The translations under genes were made by a program, and so were the position numbers. A stretch of DNA of 64,000 bases from Chitinophaga pinensis (lineage in GTDB: Bacteria > Bacteroidota > Bacteroidia > Flavobacteriales_D > Crocinitomicaceae), in contig CAMDNE010000003.1 of NCBI GenBank assembly GCA_945902745.1, positions 225,669 through 289,668 on the forward strand, given 5' to 3'. Position 1 is the stretch's first letter, and every line of letters begins with the position of its first letter. The notes beneath the pieces were generated by a model, which saw only the letters and a list, made by a program, of their open reading frames with translations, was not told the origin of the DNA and did not search any database. Shown here piece after piece: positions 48,189 through 57,189 of the stretch.

Positions 48189-48704
48189 ATGAAGATTATT
48201 TTTCTTGTTGGGTTCATGGGTGCTGGAAAATCGACACTCGGGAAGAAATTAGCCAAAGCTATTGGATATCAATTCATTGATAGCGATAAAGAAATTTCAA
48301 ATCAAGAAGGTATTTCTATTTCCGAATTATTTGAAACAAAAGGTGAATCCTATTTCCGTCAAAAAGAAAAAGCGTTCATTCAGAAACTAACTGGAGATGA
48401 AAAACGTGTGATTGCTACTGGCGGTGGACTTCCTATCTACAATGACTTAATGGATGAACTCAATAAAAAAGGAGAAACGATTTACTTGCGCGTTAAACCT
48501 TCAACGTTGCTGCTTCGATTAAAAGAAGGTCAAAAAAAGCGTCCGCTCATCGCAACAATGAACGATGAACAATTGGAGAAATTTATTGCGGAGAAACTTT
48601 TGGAACGAGAAAGCACTTATTTACAAGCACAATTAATTGTTGAAGAACCCGATCAAAAAATTGAACAACTCATTCATCTTCTTCGTCTTCACCAAAAAAA
48701 CTGA
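48189..48704 (+). CDS. aroK: Shikimate kinase
   Basis: IFLVGFMGAGKSTLGKKLA, DSDKEIS, ATGGGLPIYN, RLKEGQKKRPL. Confidence 0.95.
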   Translation: MKIIFLVGFMGAGKSTLGKKLAKAIGYQFIDSDKEISNQEGISISELFETKGESYFRQKEKAFIQKLTGDEKRVIATGGGLPIYNDLMDELNKKGETIYLRVKPSTLLLRLKEGQKKRPLIATMNDEQLEKFIAEKLLERESTYLQAQLIVEEPDQKIEQLIHLLRLHQKN

Positions 48705-49257
48705 GTGAGCCTCCCTTTTTTTCTTTGCGTAAAAGGAAGAAATACATCAGTGCATTCGCATTCATCGCTAATAAAATGATTTTATCGAAGGTTGTTGTAT
48801 CCTCCATAAAATAGTCGAAATTCAAATAAAAAATAAGCATGAATGCATATAAAATCATTCCTCCAAAGAAGAAATAAACAAACTTCTCATTCTTTCTCCA
48901 AATTAATACAAGACCAACAAAAACGAGCATCCAACAAATTAGGCTGACCGCGTGAAACGTTAATAAGCGATGTAGAAAATCAGTAGAATCAAAACCAAGT
49001 ACCTCTCCCCTCGCTTTAATGATTAATTCAACTGGAATTTTTTTCTGTTCAAAAATTAAATGACGGTAAGAAATAGTAAAGTAGCTCGCAAAACTCCAGA
49101 TGAAAAAGATAATCCAAAAAACGAAATTCAAATAGAAGGTAACTTGTGTGTAATTATCTGGTTTTTCTGTACCAAAGACTTTTTCTTTTAAACGAGCAAG
49201 CATCGGATAAGGACTATTGTATAAAGATTCGCTATTTTCAGTTTGCCGAGTATTCAT
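48670..49257 (-). CDS. Integral membrane protein, unknown
   Basis: Multiple TM segments. ORF track start is 49344; ATG at 49257 (MNTRQTENSE) is preferred because it removes the overlap with the divergent gene at 49304. Confidence 0.65.
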   Translation of the reverse strand: MNTRQTENSESLYNSPYPMLARLKEKVFGTEKPDNYTQVTFYLNFVFWIIFFIWSFASYFTISYRHLIFEQKKIPVELIIKARGEVLGFDSTDFLHRLLTFHAVSLICWMLVFVGLVLIWRKNEKFVYFFFGGMILYAFMLIFYLNFDYFMEDTTTFDKIILLAMNANALMYFFLLRKEKKGGSLSFFGEDEEDE

Positions 49258-49303
49258 AAAATGCTTAAAATTGCGAAACAAATAAAGTGAATTATAAGCT
49301 ATA

Positions 49304-49966
49304 ATGGAAGAATATTTAAAGGATACATGCTTTTTAGATTTCAATCATCCAAATTTTGATGAATTCACTCAAAACATTGATGCGCAAAAAGAACAGAAAG
49401 AATTAGCCATTCAACTTTATTTCCTTGTTCGAGACGCTTTCCTGTATGATCCCTATCATCTTGATTTAACAGAAAATGGTTTAATTGCTTCGAATGTACT
49501 TTTAAAAAAAAGAGCATGGTGCGTTGAAAAATCGTCTGTTTTAGCTGCTTGTGCTAGAAAGTTTGGAATTCCTTCTCGCTTAGGTTATGCAATCGTAACG
49601 AATCACATTGGAGTTGAAAAATTGACTCATTACTTGAGAAGAGACGAAATAGTTTTTCACGGATTTGTTGAACTTTTCATCAAAAACAAGTGGGTAAAAT
49701 GTACTCCAGCTTTTGATCAACGAATATGTAAAATTTCAAACGTAACTCCCCTTGATTGGGATGGAGAAACAGATTCTCTTTTTCAAGAATATGAACAAGG
49801 AAAACGATTCATGGAATATAAATTCAACTATGGAACTTTCGATGATGTGCCAATCACGCTAATGAATGCAGAAATGCAAAAATATTACCCACATCTATTT
49901 GAAAAAGAACATAATACCAAAGAATTTTCCTTCAAGTTTCAATCCCGAATCATAAATCCGAAATAA
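49304..49966 (+). CDS. Transglutaminase-like domain protein
   Basis: RDAFLYDPYH...LLKKRAWCVEKSSVLAACARKFGIPSRLGYAIVTNHI...VFHGFVELFIKNKWVKCTPAFD (Cys/His/Asp core). Confidence 0.88.
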   Translation: MEEYLKDTCFLDFNHPNFDEFTQNIDAQKEQKELAIQLYFLVRDAFLYDPYHLDLTENGLIASNVLLKKRAWCVEKSSVLAACARKFGIPSRLGYAIVTNHIGVEKLTHYLRRDEIVFHGFVELFIKNKWVKCTPAFDQRICKISNVTPLDWDGETDSLFQEYEQGKRFMEYKFNYGTFDDVPITLMNAEMQKYYPHLFEKEHNTKEFSFKFQSRIINPK

Positions 49967-49974
49967 CGAATCCT

Positions 49975-52020
49975 TTATAGCGTTTCAATAACAAAATCTG
50001 TTCTTCTGTTTTTTGCTCTATTTGATTCTGAAGAATTCTCCAATTTAGGTTGTGTTTCACCAAAACCTTTTGCTGATAAACGTTCTGTATCTATACCTAA
50101 AGAAACCAAATATTCTTTCACTCCTTTCGCTCTACTTTCAGATAACCACAAATTTTGTTTGTCATCACCAACATCATCTGTGTGACCTTGAATCGCAACT
50201 GTAATCGAAGAATTTTCCAATAAAAAACGGCTAAATCCACGTAATATAAACTTTGCTTTTTCGCTTAAATCTGCAGAATTGGTGGTATACAAAATATCGT
50301 TAATTGTGTATGCTTCACCAACTTTCAATTCTTTCACAGTAAGATCTTTGTCGCGAATTGTAACCACATCTGCTTTAAATTCTTCTTTTGCAATTAATTT
50401 TGAGTCAAACGCATGGCCTTCTTTTTTCACTGTCACCATCACGTCTTGTTTGGTGTCCAGCTTCACAACAGTAGCATACTTTCCATCGTCTCCATTCACT
50501 TTTACTTGTGTTACCGCATCTGAACCAGCATAGGTGATTTCAATCGTAGCGTCTTTTACTGGATCTCCAGATTCATCTTTTAATTCACCTTTTAAAATGG
50601 CAACAGCCTTTGGACGCGCTTCTTCGTATAATTCAAATGAGTAGATATTCCAATTTCCCCCAACTCTCGAAGAATAATAAGCGATTTTCCCATCGGTTGA
50701 AACAAACAAACCTAGTTCATCTTCTTTTGAATTAATAGGGTAACCAATATTTTTTGGTTCAGACCAACCTTCACTCGATTCTCTAATATAGAAAATATCT
50801 AATCCTCCAACTCCTTTGCGCGTATCCGTGCAGGAAGATACAAAATACAAGGTTTCACTGTCTTGGTGTAAGAATGGACTTTTATCTTTACCATCTGTGT
50901 TTATTTCATCAAAAGGTCGTGCTTTGCCCCACGTTCCATCTTCATTTCGTTTTACCACAAATATATCATTGTCACGAGTTGTTGGTCGAGCAGCAGTGTA
51001 AAACAAGGTATTTCCATCAGCTGAAAGGGAAGGTTGTGCTTCCCAGCCATCTTTCGTATTGATATCCGCTCCCATATTTTTCAATGTAGACCATGTAAAA
51101 TCATTTCCTCCATCACCTGATCTTTCGTAGGTAGTTGTATACAAGTCACAATTCAAATAATCCTGTCCATAAACTTGTTCCTTTTTACAGGCACAAATAA
51201 TCATTTCTTTGTTGTCAACTGATAATGTTGCCGCTCCATAATTTGTAAATGTTCCATCGTTAAATGGTGGTTTCAAGAATTCACCTGAGCTGAAGGGTGA
51301 TTTGATGTCAGATCGTTGCGAAAAGGTAAATTTTTCCACCCATTTCGATACTAAATCACCCAATTGGGCATCGTCAACTTTTCGCGTATAAAAAATCAAC
51401 TCATTATCAGGAGATATCATTGGAAAATATTCATCCTTGTCTGCTGTACTAACATTCTTCACAATTGAAGGCGCAAACGGAACTTCATTGCTTAATAATT
51501 CTTGTTCTGCATCAAGTTCTTTCAGTACCTCATTCACATCATTCATTTTCTGATTAAAATCATCTGGGTAACGCGAATTATCTGAATTTTTAAATTTTCT
51601 GAATGCATTAAACCATTTGATTGCTTCAGGCTTTTGTTGTTGTGTATAATTAATTACCCCCAAATAATAGGAACAGTTTGCATGATAATCAGAACAATTT
51701 TCTAAGGCTTTGATAAACATTTCTTCAGCCTTTTGAAAACTTTTATCCCCCATTGCTGGATTTGGCTGTTTGTCGTAATAATCTAATCCAGAAAAATAGG
51801 CATACATTCCGTATTCATAATAAACCATTGCATTATCAGGAACCGCCTCAATTGCAGCGTTAAAATTATCAACGGCTGTTTTTGCATCGGCTGCAGCACT
51901 AGCAGTTTCAATCAATTTCAATACTTTTTTGTTCGGTGGTAAACACGACTCATCTTCCTCTTGTGCAGAAGAATTAAGAAACAAACCCGAGAAGATAACG
52001 AAGAGGTAAAAGTGCTTCAT
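49975..52020 (-). CDS. OmpA-family protein with TPR-like and PD40/WD40-like repeats
   Basis: 'FPMISPDNELIFYTRK', 'QPSLSADGNTLFYTAARP', C-terminal OmpA 'VAIQGHTDDVGDDKQNLWLSESRAKGVKEYLVSLGIDTERLSAKGFGETQP'. Confidence 0.93.
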   Translation of the reverse strand: MKHFYLFVIFSGLFLNSSAQEEDESCLPPNKKVLKLIETASAAADAKTAVDNFNAAIEAVPDNAMVYYEYGMYAYFSGLDYYDKQPNPAMGDKSFQKAEEMFIKALENCSDYHANCSYYLGVINYTQQQKPEAIKWFNAFRKFKNSDNSRYPDDFNQKMNDVNEVLKELDAEQELLSNEVPFAPSIVKNVSTADKDEYFPMISPDNELIFYTRKVDDAQLGDLVSKWVEKFTFSQRSDIKSPFSSGEFLKPPFNDGTFTNYGAATLSVDNKEMIICACKKEQVYGQDYLNCDLYTTTYERSGDGGNDFTWSTLKNMGADINTKDGWEAQPSLSADGNTLFYTAARPTTRDNDIFVVKRNEDGTWGKARPFDEINTDGKDKSPFLHQDSETLYFVSSCTDTRKGVGGLDIFYIRESSEGWSEPKNIGYPINSKEDELGLFVSTDGKIAYYSSRVGGNWNIYSFELYEEARPKAVAILKGELKDESGDPVKDATIEITYAGSDAVTQVKVNGDDGKYATVVKLDTKQDVMVTVKKEGHAFDSKLIAKEEFKADVVTIRDKDLTVKELKVGEAYTINDILYTTNSADLSEKAKFILRGFSRFLLENSSITVAIQGHTDDVGDDKQNLWLSESRAKGVKEYLVSLGIDTERLSAKGFGETQPKLENSSESNRAKNRRTDFVIETL

Positions 52021-52234
52021 ATTGTACGAAAATCAAAATTTGAAATGGGCGAAAACAAATTTCATACCCAAATGGGTATATCGAAAATTGGAGAGAAAGG
52101 TTACAGTAAAAACGCAGTTTCGTGGAATCATTTATTCAACAAATAATATCTTTTAACACCTTCAACAATCTTTTCCTTAATCAAACGAACAATTCTCTTT
52201 TTGAAATGTCTATTTTTAAACCCAAATTGCTAAA

Positions 52235-55200
52235 ATGAAAAAACAACTTTATATTTCCATTCTTGCTTTAACACTTGGTCTTCCAAGTATAGCACAAAAG
52301 AAAGATACCAAGAAAACAACACCAACCCCTCTTTTTGATGAGTCAACTGTTGGGGGTTTAAATTTTAGATTAGTTGGTCCTGCACTTACTTCAGGTCGAG
52401 TTATCGATCTTGCAATCCATCCAAAAAATGCAGACAAATGGTATGTTGCAGCTGCTTGCGGTGGTGTTTGGTTAACAACAAATCATGGAACTACGTTTTC
52501 TCCCATTTTTGATAATTACGGTTCTTATTCGATTGGATGTGTTGAATTAGCTCCTTCAAATCCAAATACAGTTTGGGTCGGAACGGGTGAAAATAATAAT
52601 CAAAGATCTGTTGCCTACGGCGATGGCGTCTACAAATCGTTAGATGGAGGAAAATCATTTACCAATATGGGATTAAAAACTTCCGAACACATTGGAAATA
52701 TCATTATTCATCCTACAAATGAAAATATCATTTGGGTTGCTGCTTACGGTCCAGTTTGGAGCGCAGGTGGTGAAAGGGGCGTTTACAAATCAATGGACGG
52801 AGGAACAACTTGGGAACGTACTCTTTTTGTATCTGATGAAACAGGAATTTCTGAAATTGCTATAGATCCAACAAATCCAGATATTTTATATGCTGCGGCA
52901 CATCAAAGAAGAAGAAGCGAATGGACATATATTGGTGGAGGACCGGAATCAAATCTCTACAAATCGACAGATGGCGGTAAAACATGGAAAGAAATAAATT
53001 CAGGATTACCAAAAGGACAAATGGGAAGAATTGGAATTGCTGTTTCACCTGCAGATGCGAATTATGTATATGCCATGTTGGAAGCGAGAGATGACAAAGG
53101 TGGTTTTTACCGTTCAACAAATAAAGGGGAAAGTTGGACAAAAATGTCGGGTTACAATACTGGGGGAAATTATTACCAAGAAATTATGTGTGATAACCAA
53201 AACAAAGACAAGGTTTTTGCGATGGATTCCTATTTACATCATACAATAGATGGAGGAAAGAATTTCGTAAGCACTGGCGAGAGCAATAAACACGTTGATA
53301 ATCATGCTATTTGGATTGACCCAAACAACTCAGAACATTGGTTAGTTGGCTGTGATGGTGGTTTATATGAAACGTATAATCACGCTGCACAATGGAAGTA
53401 TTATGCGAATCTGCCAATCATTCAATTTTACAAAGTTGCAACCGATAATTCAACACCGTTTTACAACATTTACGGTGGAACGCAAGATAACAATTCGATG
53501 GGAGGAGCATCTGGAACAACGAATGTTACGGGCATTTTAAATTCAGATTGGTTTATCACGAATGGTGGAGATGGATTTGAATCAGCTTGTGATCCAGTTG
53601 ACCCAAACATTGCTTATGCGCAAGCTCAATATGGTTGGATTGTGCGTTATGATAAAGCTTCTGGAGAAAAAGTTCCAATTCAACCAATGCCAGGAAAAGG
53701 AGAAGCAGCTTACCGATGGAATTGGGATTCTCCTTTATTGGTGTCACCACACGATCATAAAACATTGTATTTTGCTGCGAATAAAGTCTTCAAAACGACG
53801 AATCGTGGCGATGATTGGACAACAGTTTCACCTGATCTTTCTCAACAAATTGACCGTAATAAATTAGCCGTAATGGGACAAGTTTGGTCGATTGATGCTG
53901 TTGCAAAAAATACCTCAACTTCCATTTATGGAAATATCATAGCATTGGACGAATCTCCAAAGAAAAAAGGGTTGTTGTATGCAGGAACAGATGATGGATT
54001 GATACAGGTTTCTGAAAATGACGGAACAACTTGGACGAAAATTTCAACGTTTACAGGAATTCCAGCAAACACAAGAGTGAACATGCTAACAAGTTCAATG
54101 CATGCAGAAAATGAAGTGTTTGCTGTATTCAACAACCAACGTTCAGGTGATTTTAAACCGTATGTTATGAAAAGTTCGGACAAAGGAAAAACATGGGTTT
54201 CAATCAGTTCAAATTTACCAGAAAGAGGAACAGTATATTGCATCAAACAAGATCATATTGATCCAAATTTATTGTTTGTTGGAACAGAATTCGGAGCCTA
54301 TTTTTCAAACGATGGCGGTAAAGTATGGACGAAACTTGCTGGTATACCAACCATTTCCGTGTATGATTTAGACATTCAAAAAAGAGAAAATGATTTAGTT
54401 GCTGCAACATTTGGAAGAGGATTTTATGTTTTGGACAACTATACTCCTTTGCGTTCATTGAAGAAAGAGAATTTTGACAAGAAAGCGTATTTATTTCCAA
54501 TCAAAGATGCATTGTTGTATGTACCAGCTGACCCATTAGGGCTTGAAGGAACAGGATTCCAAGGAGCAAACATGTGGGCATCTGCCAATTCAGAATTTGG
54601 TGCAATTTTCACTTTAAATATCAAGGATGAATACAAAACCTTGAAATCTATTCGTCAAGAAAAGGAAAAGGCCTTGGAAAAAGACAAAAAAGAGGTTGTT
54701 TATCCAACGTTTGACGAATTAAGAAAAGAACAACAAGAAGAAAGTGTTCAATTGATCTACGTTATCCGTGATTCAAAAGGAAAAGAAGTGAGACGACTAA
54801 TCTCAACACCTTCAAAAGGAATTTCAAGAATTGCTTGGAACTTGCGTCAAGAATCAACTGAGCCAGTCAATGTCAATGGAACACTCAATAAGAATAATGG
54901 ATTCTTAGTTCAAGCTGGGGTTTATTCAGTTGAAGTTTTGTTGTTGAATAACGGAGTCATCGAAACCTTGACTGAAAAAGTAAACTTCACGGTTAAAGCA
55001 TTGAACAATCAAACGTTGGTTGCGTCTAATACGGAAGAACTTGACAATTTCCGTAAAGAAGTTGCGGAATTAAATAGAAGCATTAATGGTTCTTCGAATT
55101 TATTGGGTGAATCAAAAGAAAAATTGGATGCGTTGAACCGTGCTTTATTGACGTATCCAAATACAGATCTTAAATTGATGGAAGAAACACGCGCATTGCG

Positions 55201-55501
55201 TTTGATCTACGATGAATGTGCACTTTCTCTTTGGGGAGATGAATTAAAGAAATCGAAGGAATTTGAAGCTGTACCGAGTATTACTGAACGTTTAGGAATG
55301 GTTGCATACATGTTGTGGGATAATACAACAGGCGTAACAAAAACACAACAAACCAATAAAGCAATCGCACAAGAAGAATATGCGGATTTCAGAAAGAAAT
55401 TGGATGGAATGATTATTCGTATCAATGCATTAGAAACAACTCTTGAGAATCAAGGGATTCCTTATATTAAAGGGAAAGATGAGAGTTGGAAAAAGGATTG
55501 A
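52235..55501 (+). CDS. Secreted VPS10/sortilin-like BNR-repeat (WD40/YVTN-type) glycosidase-like protein
   Basis: Repeated Asp-box-like motifs (YKSLDGGKSFTNMG, YKSMDGGTTWERT, YKSTDGGKTWKEI, YRSTNKGESWTKM, MKSSDKGKTWVSI, FSNDGGKVWTKL). Confidence 0.9.
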   Translation: MKKQLYISILALTLGLPSIAQKKDTKKTTPTPLFDESTVGGLNFRLVGPALTSGRVIDLAIHPKNADKWYVAAACGGVWLTTNHGTTFSPIFDNYGSYSIGCVELAPSNPNTVWVGTGENNNQRSVAYGDGVYKSLDGGKSFTNMGLKTSEHIGNIIIHPTNENIIWVAAYGPVWSAGGERGVYKSMDGGTTWERTLFVSDETGISEIAIDPTNPDILYAAAHQRRRSEWTYIGGGPESNLYKSTDGGKTWKEINSGLPKGQMGRIGIAVSPADANYVYAMLEARDDKGGFYRSTNKGESWTKMSGYNTGGNYYQEIMCDNQNKDKVFAMDSYLHHTIDGGKNFVSTGESNKHVDNHAIWIDPNNSEHWLVGCDGGLYETYNHAAQWKYYANLPIIQFYKVATDNSTPFYNIYGGTQDNNSMGGASGTTNVTGILNSDWFITNGGDGFESACDPVDPNIAYAQAQYGWIVRYDKASGEKVPIQPMPGKGEAAYRWNWDSPLLVSPHDHKTLYFAANKVFKTTNRGDDWTTVSPDLSQQIDRNKLAVMGQVWSIDAVAKNTSTSIYGNIIALDESPKKKGLLYAGTDDGLIQVSENDGTTWTKISTFTGIPANTRVNMLTSSMHAENEVFAVFNNQRSGDFKPYVMKSSDKGKTWVSISSNLPERGTVYCIKQDHIDPNLLFVGTEFGAYFSNDGGKVWTKLAGIPTISVYDLDIQKRENDLVAATFGRGFYVLDNYTPLRSLKKENFDKKAYLFPIKDALLYVPADPLGLEGTGFQGANMWASANSEFGAIFTLNIKDEYKTLKSIRQEKEKALEKDKKEVVYPTFDELRKEQQEESVQLIYVIRDSKGKEVRRLISTPSKGISRIAWNLRQESTEPVNVNGTLNKNNGFLVQAGVYSVEVLLLNNGVIETLTEKVNFTVKALNNQTLVASNTEELDNFRKEVAELNRSINGSSNLLGESKEKLDALNRALLTYPNTDLKLMEETRALRLIYDECALSLWGDELKKSKEFEAVPSITERLGMVAYMLWDNTTGVTKTQQTNKAIAQEEYADFRKKLDGMIIRINALETTLENQGIPYIKGKDESWKKD

Positions 55502-55515
55502 TAAAAAATAAAAAA

Positions 55516-55580
55516 GCCACAGATGCACAGATTTTATTTTTTTCAATAAGAATAATAAAGTAATTTAATTTGTGCATCAC
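55516..55580. repeat. Type-1 MITE-like element, truncated at its right end
   Basis: GCCACAGATGCACAGATTTTATTTTTTTCAATAAGAATAATAAAGTAATTTAATTTGTGCATC: right inverted end loses TGTGGC where a type-2 element abuts. Confidence 0.75.
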
Positions 55581-55719
55581 CGCTCCGCAGCAGTTAAACT
55601 GCTGCGGCATGAATGGTTTTCAAAATTCTGAAAAACATAAAAGTATTCAGAACTGAAATTTTTCAATGAAATAGCATACCTTTAAAACATAGGCCGCAGC
55701 AGTGCAACTGCAGCAGAGC
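55581..55719. repeat. Type-2 palindromic intergenic element, copy A
   Basis: CGCTCCGCAGCAGTTAAACTGCTGCGG ... GGCCGCAGCAGTGCAACTGCAGCAGAGC; each end can form a hairpin and the two ends are inverted relative to each other. Confidence 0.85.
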
Positions 55720-55744
55720 AAAGAATTAGAAAAAAAATAAAATA

Positions 55745-55813
55745 GCCACAGATTCACAGATTTTATTTTTTTCAATAAGAATAATAAAGTAATTTAATCT
55801 GTACATCAGTGGC
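55745..55813. repeat. Type-1 MITE-like element, full length
   Basis: GCCACAGATTCACAGATT ... AATCTGTACATCAGTGGC, 69 bp with terminal inverted repeats. Confidence 0.85.
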
Positions 55814-55969
55814 AGATAAAACACCTTACAGTGCCATGTTAGGCTAATTTAGAGGAGCGCATGGAAATCTATATATTAAAATTGGAGTGGCGATAAACGC
55901 AAATAAAAATATAACTTTGAATTACTTATTTTAATGAATTAGATTTGGAATAAATTATATCCTTTAATC

Positions 55970-56548
55970 ATGACAAAATTAATATCTCTTTTATTTTTTT
56001 CTTTAATTTTTAATAGTATTTCATTTTCTCAGATACCTTCTAATTCTAGTATTTTCGCAAAACTATATAGCAAGGATTTAACGTTAAGTATGGCGAAGAT
56101 TTATCTAGTAGAAAATATCATAACCCTTGGGGATATTGAAGAAAAATTAGTCATAGATGGATTAAGCGCTGCAAGTTCGGGAGAATTAACTGCTTTATGC
56201 TATTCTGGAGACTCTTCCAAAACAAAAGGATTATTACTTGCTTTTTACGGAAATTACTGGAACGATCAAGGAGTTACTTACCAAGGTTACGCCTTTAGAA
56301 ACTTTAAAGAAAAAAATGGAATTGAGGTACTAGAAAAAATTGTTGCCATTTCTGATAGAAATCAAAGTTTCATGGGAAAAAGTTTTGATAATAATAATAT
56401 TGTGTTCACTTACGAAGATATTGTTTTTATCATGTATATAAATGGACCAACCAAAATAAGAGTTTTATGGGACAATTTTGATGCAGAATGGACAATTGAA
56501 GAAGCTAAAAAAACACTAAAAAGATTACAGGAATTTATTGGTAATTAA
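55970..56548 (+). CDS. Secreted hypothetical protein
   Basis: 192 aa with signal peptide MTKLISLLFFSLIFNSISFSQ; no recognised domain. Confidence 0.65.
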   Translation: MTKLISLLFFSLIFNSISFSQIPSNSSIFAKLYSKDLTLSMAKIYLVENIITLGDIEEKLVIDGLSAASSGELTALCYSGDSSKTKGLLLAFYGNYWNDQGVTYQGYAFRNFKEKNGIEVLEKIVAISDRNQSFMGKSFDNNNIVFTYEDIVFIMYINGPTKIRVLWDNFDAEWTIEEAKKTLKRLQEFIGN

Positions 56549-56557
56549 CGCTACTTC

Positions 56558-56695
56558 CGCTCCGCAGCAGTTGCACTGCTGCGGTATGAATGGTTTTCAA
56601 AATTCTGAAAAACATAAAAGTATTCAGAACTGAAATTTTTCTATGAAATAGTATACCTATAAAACATAGGCCGCAGCAGTGCAACTGCAACGGAG
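56558..56695. repeat. Type-2 palindromic intergenic element, copy B
   Basis: CGCTCCGCAGCAGTTGCACTGCTGCGG ... CCGCAGCAGTGCAACTGCAACGGAG; interior almost identical to copy A. Confidence 0.88.
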
Positions 56696-56719
56696 TATTG
56701 AGAATTAGAAAAAAAAATA

Positions 56720-56846
56720 GCCACAGATTCACAGATTTTATTTTTTCAATAAAGCAATTACCAACTTATCAATAGTCGGCCACAGCAGTAAAACTGCAGC
56801 GGAGCATGGGGATATATTAAAGTAATCTAATCTGTGCATCTGTGGC
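56720..56846. repeat. Type-1 element interrupted by a fragment containing a type-2 end
   Basis: GCCACAGATTCACAGATTTTATTTTTTCAATAA ... [GGCCACAGCAGTAAAACTGCAGCGGAGC at 56778-56804] ... AATCTGTGCATCTGTGGC; about 58 bp longer than the 69-bp copy. Confidence 0.75.
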
Positions 56847-56861
56847 AAATAACATACCTGC

Positions 56862-57004
56862 CCCGCTCCTCTAGAGTTGAACTGCTAAAGTATAAATAGC
56901 TTTAAAATTCTGAAATACACTATTTTATCAAGAACTGAAAATTTTCTATGAAGTAGTATAATACTTATTAAAAGTTGGCCGCAGCAGTGCAACTTCAGCG
57001 GAGC
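56862..57004. repeat. Type-2 palindromic intergenic element, degenerate copy C
   Basis: CCGCTCCTCTAGAGTTGAACTGCTAAAGTATAAATAGCTTTAAAATTCTGAAA ... GGCCGCAGCAGTGCAACTTCAGCGGAGC. Confidence 0.75.
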
Positions 57005-57020
57005 AATTATGTTGAACAAA

Positions 57021-57050
57021 AAAATGCCGAATCAATTGACTCGGCATTTT
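57021..57050. terminator. Intrinsic terminator-like hairpin
   Basis: AAAATGCCGAATCAATTGACTCGGCATTTT followed by CTTTTTC; near-perfect palindrome with A/T flanks. Confidence 0.7.
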
Positions 57051-57189
57051 CTTTTTCAGGTATAGTGGTATAGGTATTACTCGTTAATGTATTGTTTTCT
57101 TGTTAAATACTTTTATTAAAATGCCGTTATAGTTTGAAAATAGTCTTTTGATTTTTATCATAAACACTATATTGAAAACATAATCGGTA

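Noticed and set aside
51961-52146. 61-aa plus-strand ORF upstream of the BNR-repeat gene
   Set aside because: Mostly antisense to the OmpA-family gene start and intergenic sequence; no protein-like features.
52860-55425. Multiple short ORFs on both strands inside the BNR-repeat gene (52249, 52860, 53031, 53346, 53556, 53562, 53926, 54243, 54439, 55207)
   Set aside because: Overlap a clear 1088-aa coding frame; no recognisable domains.
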